NCBI GenBank assembly: GCA_000727475.1
Contig: KL647294.1
Coordinates: 2,374,116-2,438,115 of the forward strand
Length of the DNA stretch: 64,000 nt
Direction of reading: 5' to 3'
From: Sarcocystis neurona
Taxonomy: Eukaryota > Apicomplexa > Conoidasida > Eucoccidiorida > Sarcocystidae
Part shown: in pieces, positions 34,375-45,795 of the stretch
Layout of the letters: every line of letters begins with the position of its first letter
How positions within the stretch are numbered: position 1 is the stretch's first letter
Translations under genes and position numbers: made by a program
Notes under the pieces: model-generated
The model's input: only the letters and a program-made list of their open reading frames with translations
What the model was told of the DNA's origin: nothing
Database searches by the model: none

Positions 34375-35052
34375 TACGCAATGGAGCTTTGGGGTCTAGT
34401 GAGTTGTCAGTGTTGGAAGGACAGTAGTTGTAACGTGTGCCTTCATCGCAGCGGATAGTTCCAGACGGGTAGACGAGAAGAAAGCTGGAAATGGGTGCGG
34501 AAGGGTAAACGAAAAAAACGGAGGAGACCGAGGTGAAGCGACAGGATTAGAAATGAAACGAGACTTGAAGAACACAGCAGGAGAGAGCCTCTCCTAGTGA
34601 GTAGCTGCGGTTTGTGCGGCTCCGCCACATTCAGACTGAGTTTTTGTGGCGTCGTTATGCGTCTTTCCCGTTGGTTTTCCTAGTTCTCTGACCCCTCGTA
34701 GCCATGCGGAAGCCGCGTGATAATATGTGTTGCTCGTCGTGAAGCCGGACAAGTGAAAGGTGAGTTCTGCGCCCTGCAGGTGGCGTGATGGAGAGGGCAT
34801 TTTTATTGGGAAGTTATCCAAACGCAGCTTTACGCGTGTTGAAACGAGAAAGTGGAGACGGGAGGACAATGAGGGGCTTCTTTCTCATCAGTGCTCGTTT
34901 CACGGTTCATTTGCTGTGATCCTTCACCTTTGGTGAGGGGTTCTTCCTGCTCAGACCTTGCGCTCTGTGGATTCGAGCGGAACCTTTCCTTTGCTGCCAT
35001 TCAATGCCGTAGTGACCGTCCAGATGTCGCTTTACTATGACTTCATGGATTT

Positions 35053-35160
35053 CATCCCACGTAACAATGCAAAGGTTGAACTATGTTGATTTCGCGTGTA
35101 GCCCGTCATCCCACGTAACAATGCAAAGGTTGAACTATGTTGATTTCGCGTGTAGCCCGT
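35053..35160. repeat. Perfect 54-bp tandem duplication
   Basis: The 54-bp unit beginning CATCCCACGTAACAATGCAA and ending GTGTAGCCCGT occurs twice back to back with no difference that I can see. Identity of the copies implies a recent event or active conversion. Confidence 0.95.
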
Positions 35161-35840
35161 AAGAACAGCACGTGAAGATGTAGGTGCACGCTCTAATCGC
35201 ACAATAGAGCCGAATCCAACGTTAGCAGCTGTAAAAAGCTAGTTGCTCTCTCGGACGGCAACATTCGTCTAAATGCGTGTGTTCGTCGCGCAGTCTCTTC
35301 ATACGTAGGAGCAGGGAAGACAAATGTGTATATACGCTGTAGCGGAGCACCTTTCTGTGCTTCTGGCAGTCACCACAATGGCGTTGCACGATACTGTCGA
35401 GCTTTACTATTTGAGTTGCGCAGAGGGGACGTGAAAAGCCGTGGTTAGACGATTTGAAGTTGCGGAAGAAAAGACACACTGCGACACTGAGGTACTTTCA
35501 TATGTTAATGCTTCCGACAATTACGGAGCGGAACATCTATGCGTGTACATCGACTGCGCCCAGCAGTACGTAGTCCCCAAACCTGGCGTACTCGTGCATA
35601 TATATATATCTGGGAGAGGAAATTTTCTTGTTCCAGCCAAGTCGTTATAGTATTGTCTTAATTGTGCCCGCATACAAGACCTCATTTGACAGAACCGCCA
35701 GTAGTCAGAATTTTTCCGGGGGCTGCACGCATAGCCTTTGCTGTGCTAGAAGAGTCTTGGCGCCCATGGGGAAGCAGTCTTCCATTGTAAACTTTATTGC
35801 GGTAGTGCTGATGTATGCCTGTATTTCGCCTGACAGGACT

Positions 35841-36030
35841 TCGTCAGTATCGCAGCACGCTTCCAGTATGTTGACACGGTGATTGCCACCGTCCGCTACA
35901 CTTGACCAGTGCGTGAGCGTCTGTGGGGGGGTCATTCGTCAGTATCGCAGCTCTCTTCCAGAATGTACACACGGTAATTGTCACCACCCGCTACACCTCA
36001 CCAGTGTATGAGCGTCTCTCTGGTATTCAT
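35841..36030. repeat. Tandem duplication, period 95 bp
   Basis: TCGTCAGTATCGCAGC at 35841 recurs at 35936. Both copies continue through CTTCCAG, a GACACGGT/CACACGGTAATTG block, CCGCTACAC and CCAGTG-TGAGCGTCT, with about 15% difference. Confidence 0.85.
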
Positions 36031-38024
36031 TCGATGGCTTCCGTACGCGTTTAGACGAGAACGCGAGTCCTGGTTTCAAATCGAACGACGGGGAACGCAG
36101 CGTCTGCACCGAAGCAGCTCTGTGTAGCTGGAGGTCCTCCTGACCACGCCACTACTTTGAAAAATAGATTAGTTTTTATGAGCTTGAATGAGTGTTCAGC
36201 AGGCAGGACGAAGACAACCTGTGGAAGAACAGGCGGTCAAGGAGGCACTGGTTCAAAAATTATGATATGTAAGGGTTTCCGTTCCTCTTGCGTACGGCCG
36301 ACGGAGGGAACTTGTGCAAGGTCAAGCCGTGTAGCAGACACTCACTGAGCGACTCTCGGATGACCTAAGGTTTCCGTTCTTCGTACTTTTAGGATGCCTT
36401 ATTGTTCAACTACTTTGTATACGGACGCCTCTGTCGTGTGACTGCGGGAAAAGTACTTGCTCTGCCTGCCGGCACCATAGAAACCTGCTACCCACGTTTA
36501 TTTCTCTTACTGTGACACTACGTCGCCGTACAGCTGGCTGAGTCGCTTTTGTTTGTGTATTAATGTATCGAAGTGTGGCGGCTGGTATAGGCGGGAAGGC
36601 GGGAAAGTGGCATACCCGCGATCTTTCCCGTGCTTACATCCTGTGTGCAGTGCCCTACCGGAGCAGTGGAACATCACAAGTGGTGTGGCTTCGCCCGAAA
36701 GCGACTGGTCCCGAGAAAACCAGCAGGTCTACTTGAGTTTAACGCCGGTTTTCCGTACACGTGCACGCACACATACCCACTGCACAACGGTAACAGTGGC
36801 GTCTCATGGACCCTTGTGCCAAAAGCTTCCCTGTACGCATTTGTGTAGCAGGCAGCTCAATAGCGTTCGCCTCCTAAGTATTAATGCACACATGATGGAG
36901 ACGGCGTAAATATACGAGATGCTGCTTCATGCAGAAACAAGTCCACTGGCGTCCACCTTGCTCGTCACGTGCACTACGCGGCGTTACGTAACGCAAGGGT
37001 TATTAGCTGTTCGGAGCGGACAAACCGTGATGAGTTTGCCAGACCGCAGTAACATTCAATCCCCCGCAAGAATCTCCGCTAACACCGCCTAATGGTGGTC
37101 GGTACAAAAACTCACGATTGTCCGCACAATCACTGATTACAACTCCTCTATCGCCACCTTCACGTGCCGGAGGCAGCACCTGATGTTCTACTAACGGGAA
37201 GGCCTTATGAAACAAGTAGACGTCTCCACTGTTTTGAGATCCTTGTGTTCCTCATGGCTGCGCTCAGCAGGGTACTTTCTATCAGATGCATTCTCCATCC
37301 GATTTACATTACGAAAGTAATCTGTTCCAGCTAGTGTTGGAGAAAGGTGCCATTGCAAATGGAAATTGCAGTTCCACCTCCACCACACGCTGACAATATT
37401 TGCTCAACTTGAAGCGCTGTGGTCTGTGAATACGCCTGCAAATCCAACTGATGAAACAACCGATGAAATCACGGTTATACGTCAAAACGCAAACACTGCA
37501 TCCGAACCCGTATGCGAAGGCACAGCTCTTTCGCAACCGGCCGACGTACATGCCCTGTGTACACTGCGTGTATATTTCCATTATTGTGTGTGGATGTGTA
37601 GAGGAGTAGGCAGAGCTGTATAGATCTGCGTCGATATCCTCGCCCATGCCCACATGCGTTACACAAGCCTAATTTCACGCGTGCGTCACACGTCCTGAAG
37701 TGCCGCTGTGTGTATTGTGGAACAAGTGCTGAGTGTGCCTTCTATAATACAGTGTGTATTAAAAAGCCAGATATGGAACAGCACTATAGAGAGGGTTTTC
37801 TCTGGGAAACATGCTATGAACTCTCAGCTGCGTGGCGGCCGAAGCCAGACTACTCGACCATTTTACAGTAGAACACCAGAGGTGCGTACAAATGCATACC
37901 TGTTTACATCTACAGTTAGGTGACTAAGAATATGCAAACTGTTGCGCTTTTGCGCGCGAGTACAAGCGGTACTTTACATTTCCTTGTCTTTGCCCCCTTC
38001 GTAGATTGTGCCGTTCAAACGTGG

Positions 38025-38276
38025 GGAACGTGCGCACGGGTTGCATCAATTTCTCTCCCTAGATGGATGTCTTTTCGCCTCCTTCCGTAGGCTTTCCCAT
38101 CCAAGCATCGGGAACGTGCGCTCGGTTCCACCAATTCTCCTTGCTACGTGGATGTTTCTACGCCCCCTTACGTAGGCTGTGCGGTCCACATCAGGAACGT
38201 GCGCTCGGGTTGCATCAATTCTTCCCCCACACCCCGCCAACAACATGAACAAACAGGCGCCAGGCTTTGCTTGCAG
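38025..38276. repeat. Three tandem copies of 83-86 bp
   Basis: GGAACGTGCGC marks copies at 38025, 38111 and 38194. Each is preceded by CGTAG(G/A)-T-C/TG and followed by a CATCAATT/CACCAATTCT block and a TGGATGTCT-type block. The periods are not multiples of three, so the array is not an in-frame protein repeat. Confidence 0.85.
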
Positions 38277-38452
38277 GTGGTGGATTTCACCGACGCGGTG
38301 GCAGCATTCCGCTGCATTGCCTTTGGAAGTCGCACGCCTCAGTTGCCTTGAGGTCTGTGCCGGGCGTGTCCCTAAGATCGAAGGAGCAGTTGCCAGACTT
38401 CCAGATATGAGGAGAAAGTTCCTCCTGCCCAACTCTATCCCCTTCTACTGAA

Positions 38453-38976
38453 AAGAAGGGCTTGTTGGACCATCTTCACTGCATTCTCACTGTTGCAAGC
38501 AAAATCATCGAACGTATACACGTCTTCAATCCGCCTCTTGACTTCATCCTGACTCTCATCCGCGGCACTTACTTCCTCCAGCAAGTCGGCCTAAGCCGTT
38601 ACCCACTTCATATCACCATTATTAGTCTCCGTCTTCCTAGGCGTGACGGCCCCGTCAAGACAAACTCTGTTATTGTCGTGACTTTCACCTTTTCCGCCCG
38701 TTCCCTGGGGTAAGTCGTCTTCGCTGGTCACCGTCTGGATGCCTCCTCCTCCTCCACCACAGTCCCCCTCTTGTTGCTCCGCCTTCGAGCAATGACAGAA
38801 CTCACTGCTACACTGGAGGGGACCATTGGGAGGGACTTTTCTATTTCCGTTCCCCAAAAGCATTCCTGCGTGAGTCTCAGTGCACTGCTCGTTAACAGAC
38901 GTACCCCTGGAGTGAATGGCTCTGACAGGATGGAGTCGGTGACTGTTCGAAGTGCTGACGTGCTCAAGGTGGGCAT
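38453..38976 (-). CDS. Possible minus-strand exons, unknown product
   Basis: Two stretches look like protein on minus. An ATG at 38976 opens 82 codons (MPTLSTSALRTVTDSILSEP, ending in an acidic VVEEEEAS) to 38728. After an in-frame TAG/possible acceptor at 38591, the frame 38590-38453 reads ADLLEEVSAADESQDEVKRR and then a mixed acidic peptide. I could not join them in phase. A different minus frame also runs 39364-38591 without an ATG. These could be exons of one gene or remnants of a broken element. Confidence 0.3.
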
Positions 38977-40494
38977 GTGAAGAAAGCGAAAGACAGCTAG
39001 CGCAGCCCACTGTGAAAGGGCGACCGAAGATGTCCCGGGCTAGCGAAGTGCAGCACTTGATGCGTTTATGGTTTGGGACAGTTTGGTTCCCCTTCCCATG
39101 TGCCGGCCGCACGGGAACGGTGAGCCACCCGTCCAGTCCATGCCGTCGATTACCTAAGTCAAGTTCTGCGTCCGCCGAATTTAACGTGCAGCACAAGGTA
39201 GAATAGGTGATGTTCAGCGTGCTCTCCAACCATCGCAAATTCTCCTGAAGCGGACTGTTGCTTACAATTTTGGGGGTGTCCCTAGTTCCTTCCATTGTGG
39301 CGAAAGATTGGTATTTTCGAAAATATGTTGAAACAGGACTCCAAGAGATGTCCTCACAGCACAAAGTGACAAGCTTCTTTTCCGGGGGCTGTTCTCAGTG
39401 CGTATGGCCAACTATTGTACAGGCATATCTCTTGTCACGAGTGAACAAATACGCAATTTGTCACATCCCACAGTAGAACACTTGTTTCCAATAACGAATC
39501 CGCCACTTTAAAACCTGGTGTTCCCAACGAGTTTTCCTTGGTGCGAAATGAGCCCTGCACCTTTTGATGCACCACAGCCGCGATCATTCACTGAGGAGGA
39601 GTCGAACACCTATTGGTTGTATCACTGCAAAATATGTTTGCCGTTCCGCGGGGGGGAGATACAGTAACTCTAGCCAGCAGTGTTCACTTCTGCGCTGCGG
39701 GGGCAACAGCGAATCAACAGGAAGAGAAAAGTTCCTGTCTATATTTTGGATATTTGCTGCTTTTGCATTAGTACTCAATTCATGGTCAAAATACATATAT
39801 ATGCAGATACGTAATGTACCAACAAGCTGCAGCTCGCGTGTGCTTGAACACACCCGCACATCGACGTGAATTTCGACGGATGAAGTTTGTGAAGATACGC
39901 AAGGAACACAGTGCGACGCTGTACACAGGAGAGGATGAAAAACCCTTTACGGGGCGCTGTCTGCGTCAGATGGACCATACGAAACTTCCCAAGCAGGTAC
40001 ACTTCTCCAAAATATAGAATCTACACAAAAGCAAGTCCACTGAATCGCGTGACACATCCTCGCTTTTCGAATCCGGTTTGGAGCCTCTCCATCGTCCCTC
40101 TCCTCGCTCCAACTTGCACGCTCAAACCTCGAATCGTGGTCTGGCTCACCAACCAGGCATACGACGCACGAGAATATATATATGGTGACTTCCACTTCGC
40201 TCCATCTCTACTACTTTGCAGGAGACAAACCCAGCACCATTCCTCGCTTCTCGTGTGTCGCAGGCGCAGAATACCAAAGGGTGGTGCCTCCTTCCCTCTC
40301 CCGGTCGCGAGAACCCGCCGGCGCACGGATATAGAGACGGAAAACAGCCGTCTCTTTGCCAACAGCTCGCAATCGCGTAAAGTAAGGTCCCCCACACTCC
40401 CTACGTTGACTAAACGCCGGTTTTACCATCGTTTCATCAAGCATTATCGCCAACATTGGTACTGCCTCATATTGCTTGTGTGCCACCACCAGTA

Positions 40495-40640
40495 TTTCCG
40501 GGTATCACGTGTCCCTCCCTCTTGACACGTCTGTATGTTACTTTATCATCAGTATCTGCGCCGCTGTTTCCGGATATCACGTCTCCCTCGTTGTGACACT
40601 TCTGTGTGTCGCTTAATCATTACCATCTGTGTATATCGTA
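40495..40640. repeat. Diverged tandem duplication, period 72 bp
   Basis: TTTCCGGGTATCACGTGTCC at 40495 recurs as TTTCCGGATATCACGTCTCC at 40567. Similarity continues through TGACAC-TCTGT-TGT and ACTTTATCAT/GCTTAATCAT. Confidence 0.75.
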
Positions 40641-41700
40641 CACGTTGACCTGTCCTTCTGCTGAACTATGCCTTCGTCTCCTAAAACACAATTTTCTGGA
40701 GTAAACACCCAGTGCGACGCGGAATCGAAGTGGAGATTTCGGCGTAGCGGGCGTCTCGCTTTCTTACGCCACCCTTTTAAGAGACTTCGTAAACGGGGAA
40801 ATACAAAGTGTAGTTATACTGCAGCCGTAGAAGGCTACGTGGCAGTGACTGTGTTTGAGTATAAATACGTATAAAAACGGAGACCACGACACCGAACCAG
40901 CAGCACCGCGGCAGAAAAGCCCATGATGCCCTGTTCTGTGAATGTTGGACCACCCGCGTCCTGGTAACACAGAAGCCATTCGTAGCAAACGTCGCAGCCG
41001 CAAAGTGCGTCGCAATAAAAATACTCCTGCTTCTCCGGAGCACAGGAGGATATAACGAGGTGATAGGCGCACGCTGTGAACAAGTCTGGGGCTCCATCAG
41101 CGGCAACCAACGTAGTACTACATGACTTTCGGATGTTGGGAATTCTTCATACGAAGCTCACGAGATGCGCAGCCTAGCATCTAGAAGAGCTGCAACATAT
41201 GAACGCCTGTGACAATAGTAGGGTGCCTGCGCAAAAAGGCATTGACATGAGGTGATCCGGCACTGGGGAGGTCTGGTGACGAGCATGTGTGTCGGTAGCG
41301 CCCACACTATGTGCTTGATCCCGAATTACCACAGTATGCAGCCTTCTTTCCATAACAACACCGTGATGCTGAGAAAGCGAGTGGAACAACCAGCAGCTCA
41401 CAACTGACCACGGGTTGAAAAACAAAACTGTGTTACCGACTTCTGCGTCGCCGTCCTACTGAACACAGCAATTGTGCAATATTCTTCGATGCACAGCTTC
41501 AGTGCAGGCGCGCTACAGTTGTGACCGTAGTCTTACTGCTTAACACGGATTGAAGATACTCTATATAGACTCCCCATCTTCTAGACGCGTAGCTAGCCTA
41601 GCCCAGAGGAACAACTTCGTTGTGGGCCGAGGTACACAACACAAGAGCCGCTGCTGCTGCTGCTGATCACTCCTGAATGCCACCACACACCATCGAGCAC

Positions 41701-42008
41701 ACCTTCGGTTCCTTCCAATTTAAAAGCAATTACTTGAATGCAGTACTGATGACTAACGCTACTCTTGGTGGCATTTACGCTGCGGTAGCTGTACACATGT
41801 GAAGGACTTGGTGACTAAGCAGCTATATCAAACCTGCTACAATTTACGGCGCATACCTTCGGTTCCTTCCAATCTACAAGCAATTACTTGAATGCAGTAC
41901 CGTTGATTAGCCCTAGTCTTGATAACCTTTCCGCTGCCGTACCTGTACACACGTGTAGGCCCTGGTGATTAAGCAGCTATGTCAAACCTGTTACAACTTA
42001 GGGCGCCG
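41701..42008. repeat. Tandem duplication, period 154 bp
   Basis: ACCTTCGGTTCCTTCCAAT at 41701 recurs at 41855. The copies remain aligned through AAGCAATTACTTGAATGCAG, CTGTACACA, and AAGCAGCTAT-TCAAACCTG to the end. About 15-20% of positions differ. Confidence 0.88.
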
Positions 42009-43314
42009 CATGAAGCCATACTTTACTATGCACGGATACTCTTGTATGTGCATGCCCCCGCGTAAAAGATCGAGGGTGAGCAACGTCAAGTCGAATCACT
42101 ATGAGTCTTCTAAGCCTCATTGTATTAATGCGCACGCCGTTTGGCATGCACGTTTCCGCCCAAAATGTACACACTTGACTTAAGGACAACGTCACATCGT
42201 ACGAAAAAATCTTTACACATACGTAGATGTACAGACGCGTATACATATATGCATACCCATGTACTTTTTTTGCGTATATCCCTTCCTATTCCCACACGTG
42301 TTCCCGTAAACTGTGCGGCATTTTGAGTGCGCGCTGGTATACGTTTTCGCACGAATGTAGATATATGTGTATAGCCGTGGACGCGTCTGCCAGTTTACAT
42401 CTACGCATGTGTATGTTTCTCTAACTATAATATGTATGCATATTACTGGCATATACACACACAGGAGTGCAGGCGACTACACACATATACGAGGTTCAAA
42501 CGCAGTCCAAGTGCTCCTCTACATAGATTCTCGACGAACACTGTCCGGCGGACCCTAGGCGTGGAGCGAATTTTTTTAACTTTCAATATTTCTCACAGGT
42601 CGCGGTGCGAATCCTCCTCGGTCGCTGATGCAAACGTTTGAAAATAATATCAGTGCGAATATACTAGGGTCGCTACCAATGAGTGGCCCTTTATTTACAA
42701 TTGCCAGCCGAACATAGGGACACATTTTCTTACCCCATTGCAGTGTCAAATTCCCAGCTGAGCGTGCATATCCGAGGATGTGGGAAAAGGGTTCGCAGAT
42801 GCATTTGTCATACGGTAAAAGCTTCCTCTTTATGTTGACGTGTTAACTTTGTTGACATGTGCACAAATAGGACGGCGCTGTACGTCTGAAGAAGGCACGT
42901 GTGTAGACGGCGTGCAAAGAGCCATTGTACACATCGTGTTTCGTTGTCCTTCTCTGGGGTTTATGTAGTGCGCACACAACCGGCCCACCTGCACATGTAA
43001 GCCAAATGAGAAGAACTACTGATTTACAACATGCGCAGGTACAGGCCTGTGAGCCTGCGCAGCCCTTCTTGGACACGCAGCACGGACCACGTGAGAGCAC
43101 AACATGCGCCCCGTGTGTACATTACTGAGAGTAGGACCGTTGACAATACGAGCGCGCGCTGTCTTAGTGACAATAGTGCGACAAATATTGAGAACCACCG
43201 GAGAGAAAACATCGAGAATGGCTATGTAGGTATGAACGTCAAATGCGGGCGCGCGAGACGCCGGTGGTGGTGCCCTGGTAAGGGCATGCGAGCAAGCGGA
43301 GCTCGGCTGCGCGC

Positions 43315-43557
43315 ATGCTAGTCCTAAAAGATACGAAGAGCGGTCCTATAGCAAGGGCTGTGAAAGAAGAAGCCTCCAGTTGCACCGTAATACACGGATC
43401 TGCTTGTGAAGCATTCATTGGGCCTTTAGGAGGCTTTTTGTTACGAGGTTTGCTGGACAAGAGGAGCTTCTTGGCCGTGCAAGTGAACGGGCAAAAATTC
43501 CACTGTGCGTTACCGCCGGTAAAAGGCAAACAAGCTGCAAGTAGCGGCTGTTCATAG
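43315..43557 (+). CDS. ATG-started open frame of 80 codons, unknown
   Basis: ATG at 43315, TAG at 43555. The peptide is well mixed and could fold (DTKSGPIARAVKEEASSCTV, then EAFIGPLGGFLLRGLLDKRS, then a short basic tail). The minus strand is open too (43239-43730) but lacks an ATG, so I prefer +. It may be one exon of a larger gene; no family recognised. Confidence 0.33.
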   Translation: MLVLKDTKSGPIARAVKEEASSCTVIHGSACEAFIGPLGGFLLRGLLDKRSFLAVQVNGQKFHCALPPVKGKQAASSGCS

Positions 43558-45795
43558 ACTAAATCCTGTTCTGCTCGCCGCAGTGCTTGCTGTTTGCAAG
43601 TTTCTTTACCCCGCCCAGAAGGACGCGCCAGGATTTCCCTCAACGAAATGATTTGAAAGACATCAAGATGCAAATTACGCGCGACAGTTTGAAACAGGCT
43701 GCACATAATGTGGTTGTTGGCAAACTTCACAAACCTTAATGCACCATAGCGGTATACTTGTATAGGTAGGTGTTCAATTCGTTCCTCGTGTTAATCGGCA
43801 GTCCTTTTTTTTATCGATCACTACATTCCCGAGAGCTGGTGTACGTACGGTGCAAGTGTCCTCGCTGATCGCCACTTACATGCACCTCTCCCTATTTACC
43901 ACTTAAATATGTGTGCGCGTGTACTTACGTATATTCCCGTACTCACCGGTGTCCATAGCACGCAGCCTCTTTGAGACGTGTACTGAACGTAGGCGGCTTT
44001 CTCCAGTTTTTGGACGGCCAGAAATGCAGTCAAACGTTGTCAGGATGATCTACAGGAAGGCGAATTATGGTGCTTTGAAAAGTGTGGCAGTACCCAGATA
44101 ACAAGCGCAATTTGTTTTTTGCGAACGACTGTGCCTCCGTGTGAAGACCACCTCTGCATGCATCACGGACAAGAGCGTGCTCACCTTTGCGAAGGGAGTA
44201 CGCCACTGAGCTTCCCTAATTGTCCGTGTTGAATCGTTTTTCTTGCCATCCACACTTGCCGGAGGCCATTCACTCGACTTGGATTCTATGGCACGTTTCT
44301 CTACTACTGAACCACCTCGCGCTCCTGTTCACCTGAACGAAGTGGTCACCGGGTTTTCTTGCGCGTAATGAACAAGCCTCAGAAAAAATCACTTGATCTA
44401 CTTCTAGTGATTGTAGAAGCTTTCGCGTCTGTGGGACAGCGACGTTCGACGTCGCTCTCTCTGCCTGCGTCAGAAAACGCGAAAGAACCCCGCACCACCT
44501 ACTTGCGGCTTGTTTTAGGTGATATCTTCTTTACAGAGAAATAGCATCTTTTCTACTTGCACAATTTTGTTCCTCTCGTTCGTGCGCCCGTGTGGGCTGT
44601 CGTCCACAGGATACAACGAAGTTTTCAACGCCAGCGGCACACTCTTTGCATGCATTCTTCGTAGACCGCTCGTAGAGCTACTCTTCATTGTCCCAAAGAT
44701 TTTTCAGCCACGAATGGATGCAGCTAGCTGTTCCGTTGCTAAGTATCTTAGGGGTGGAAGTCCTCGCGAACGCAAACTAATGCACCTCTCCCCGCCCCCT
44801 CCTGGCGACAGACTGCCATGGGTATTTTCAGTGATACGAAATACGATTTTTCTAATTAGTCTGTCGTGCGTCACCGTACATTCGGCTCGTTACCGCATGT
44901 GTCTCTCGCTTTCTCCTTCGCACTACCACTTTAGTAGTTCTTTTCCTCGTCACCACCCTCGCCGTCACTGTCGCCGATCTCCGGACAGATGCACCGGATA
45001 CAGGGATCTGCATGCTTAAATACGTCTCCACCACGGACTCGTCGCGCGGATAGGAAGTTACGTTGTTGGTAGGATTCTTGCAGGGGGCAACCAGAGTCAG
45101 AGGCAAGCGAGAATATATGCGTATATTTGTGTATGTACTTACCCCTTCTGCCGTGTCTATTGCAGGAGTCTTTATGTATATATTTTTGCGTTCGCGGCAA
45201 GAAACTTCCTCACGTGGAGATTTTAAACAATCTGTGGACGTCTGAGCCAGGGTCTGTGCCAGGTTTCTGGCTGTCTCGCGTCTTGGGTAAGAAACTTACG
45301 CAGGGCCCCAGCTGTTGCAAGTGGAACTGATGTCTGGAGCGCCCCGCTTCCCTTGCGATTGGGTGTGCCGCCCGTCGCTGCTGGCCGTCACGTCGTCTTG
45401 TTACTGTATAAATTGCTGTCGCGCGTGCTCGTGTCTCTTTTTGCCGTTCATCTGGTTCTTGTCTTTCATGTGATCATCTTCTCTTTCTTGCACTTTTTCG
45501 CCGTCCTCCTCTTTGTGCTCTTCCACTTCCTTGTCCTGTTTTGAGCGTGGCTTCGTTTTCGGTTTCCTCCTGGCTTTTTCGTCTCTCTTTTCCACTTACG
45601 ACTTCTTCGCGCTCGTTCTCCTTGTTTCTACATCTTTATCCGCAGCTTTTGCCTTGCCGATAAACTTTCCGTAAAGGAGGGGTCCTCTCTCTCTCCGGAC
45701 GCTCTAGAGTGGGTGCGTATGTATACTGCGCGCACAGGTTTGTCCTCAAGAGACAGATACAGCTACGTCTGTAAGCTTCGCTGGTGCATCTCAAC
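43558..45795. other. No resolved gene
   Basis: Short frames on both strands with no domain or splice chain. The last 400 bp before 45796 are pyrimidine-rich and probably hold the promoter, 5' leader or intron of the CAG-repeat gene. Confidence 0.4.

Larger units (their letters stand above)
34375..38290. other. Gene-poor stretch with local duplications
   Basis: No gene assembled. Weak + candidates are 36160-36348 (Cys/Gly-rich, CGRTGGQGGTG) and 37370-37623 (NPTDETTDEITVIRQNANTA), each without matched splice partners. Three separate tandem duplications are listed on their own. Confidence 0.4.
38977..43314. other. Unresolved stretch with scattered exon-like frames
   Basis: The best fragment is on + at about 39868-39995, where a basic peptide (RRMKFVKIRKEHSATLYTGE) ends at a GTACAC donor. 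Another + frame follows an acceptor at 40220. Around 40780-41072 all three minus frames are open at once, so none can be trusted. Two tandem duplications are listed separately. No RNA gene recognised. Confidence 0.35.

Noticed and set aside
38591..39364. 257-codon minus frame considered as a retrotransposon polyprotein
   Set aside because: It lacks an ATG, and I found no reverse transcriptase, RNase H or integrase motif.
40764..41110. Three overlapping minus frames of 90-109 codons
   Set aside because: All three frames are open at once, so openness carries no information, and no start or splice chain distinguishes one.
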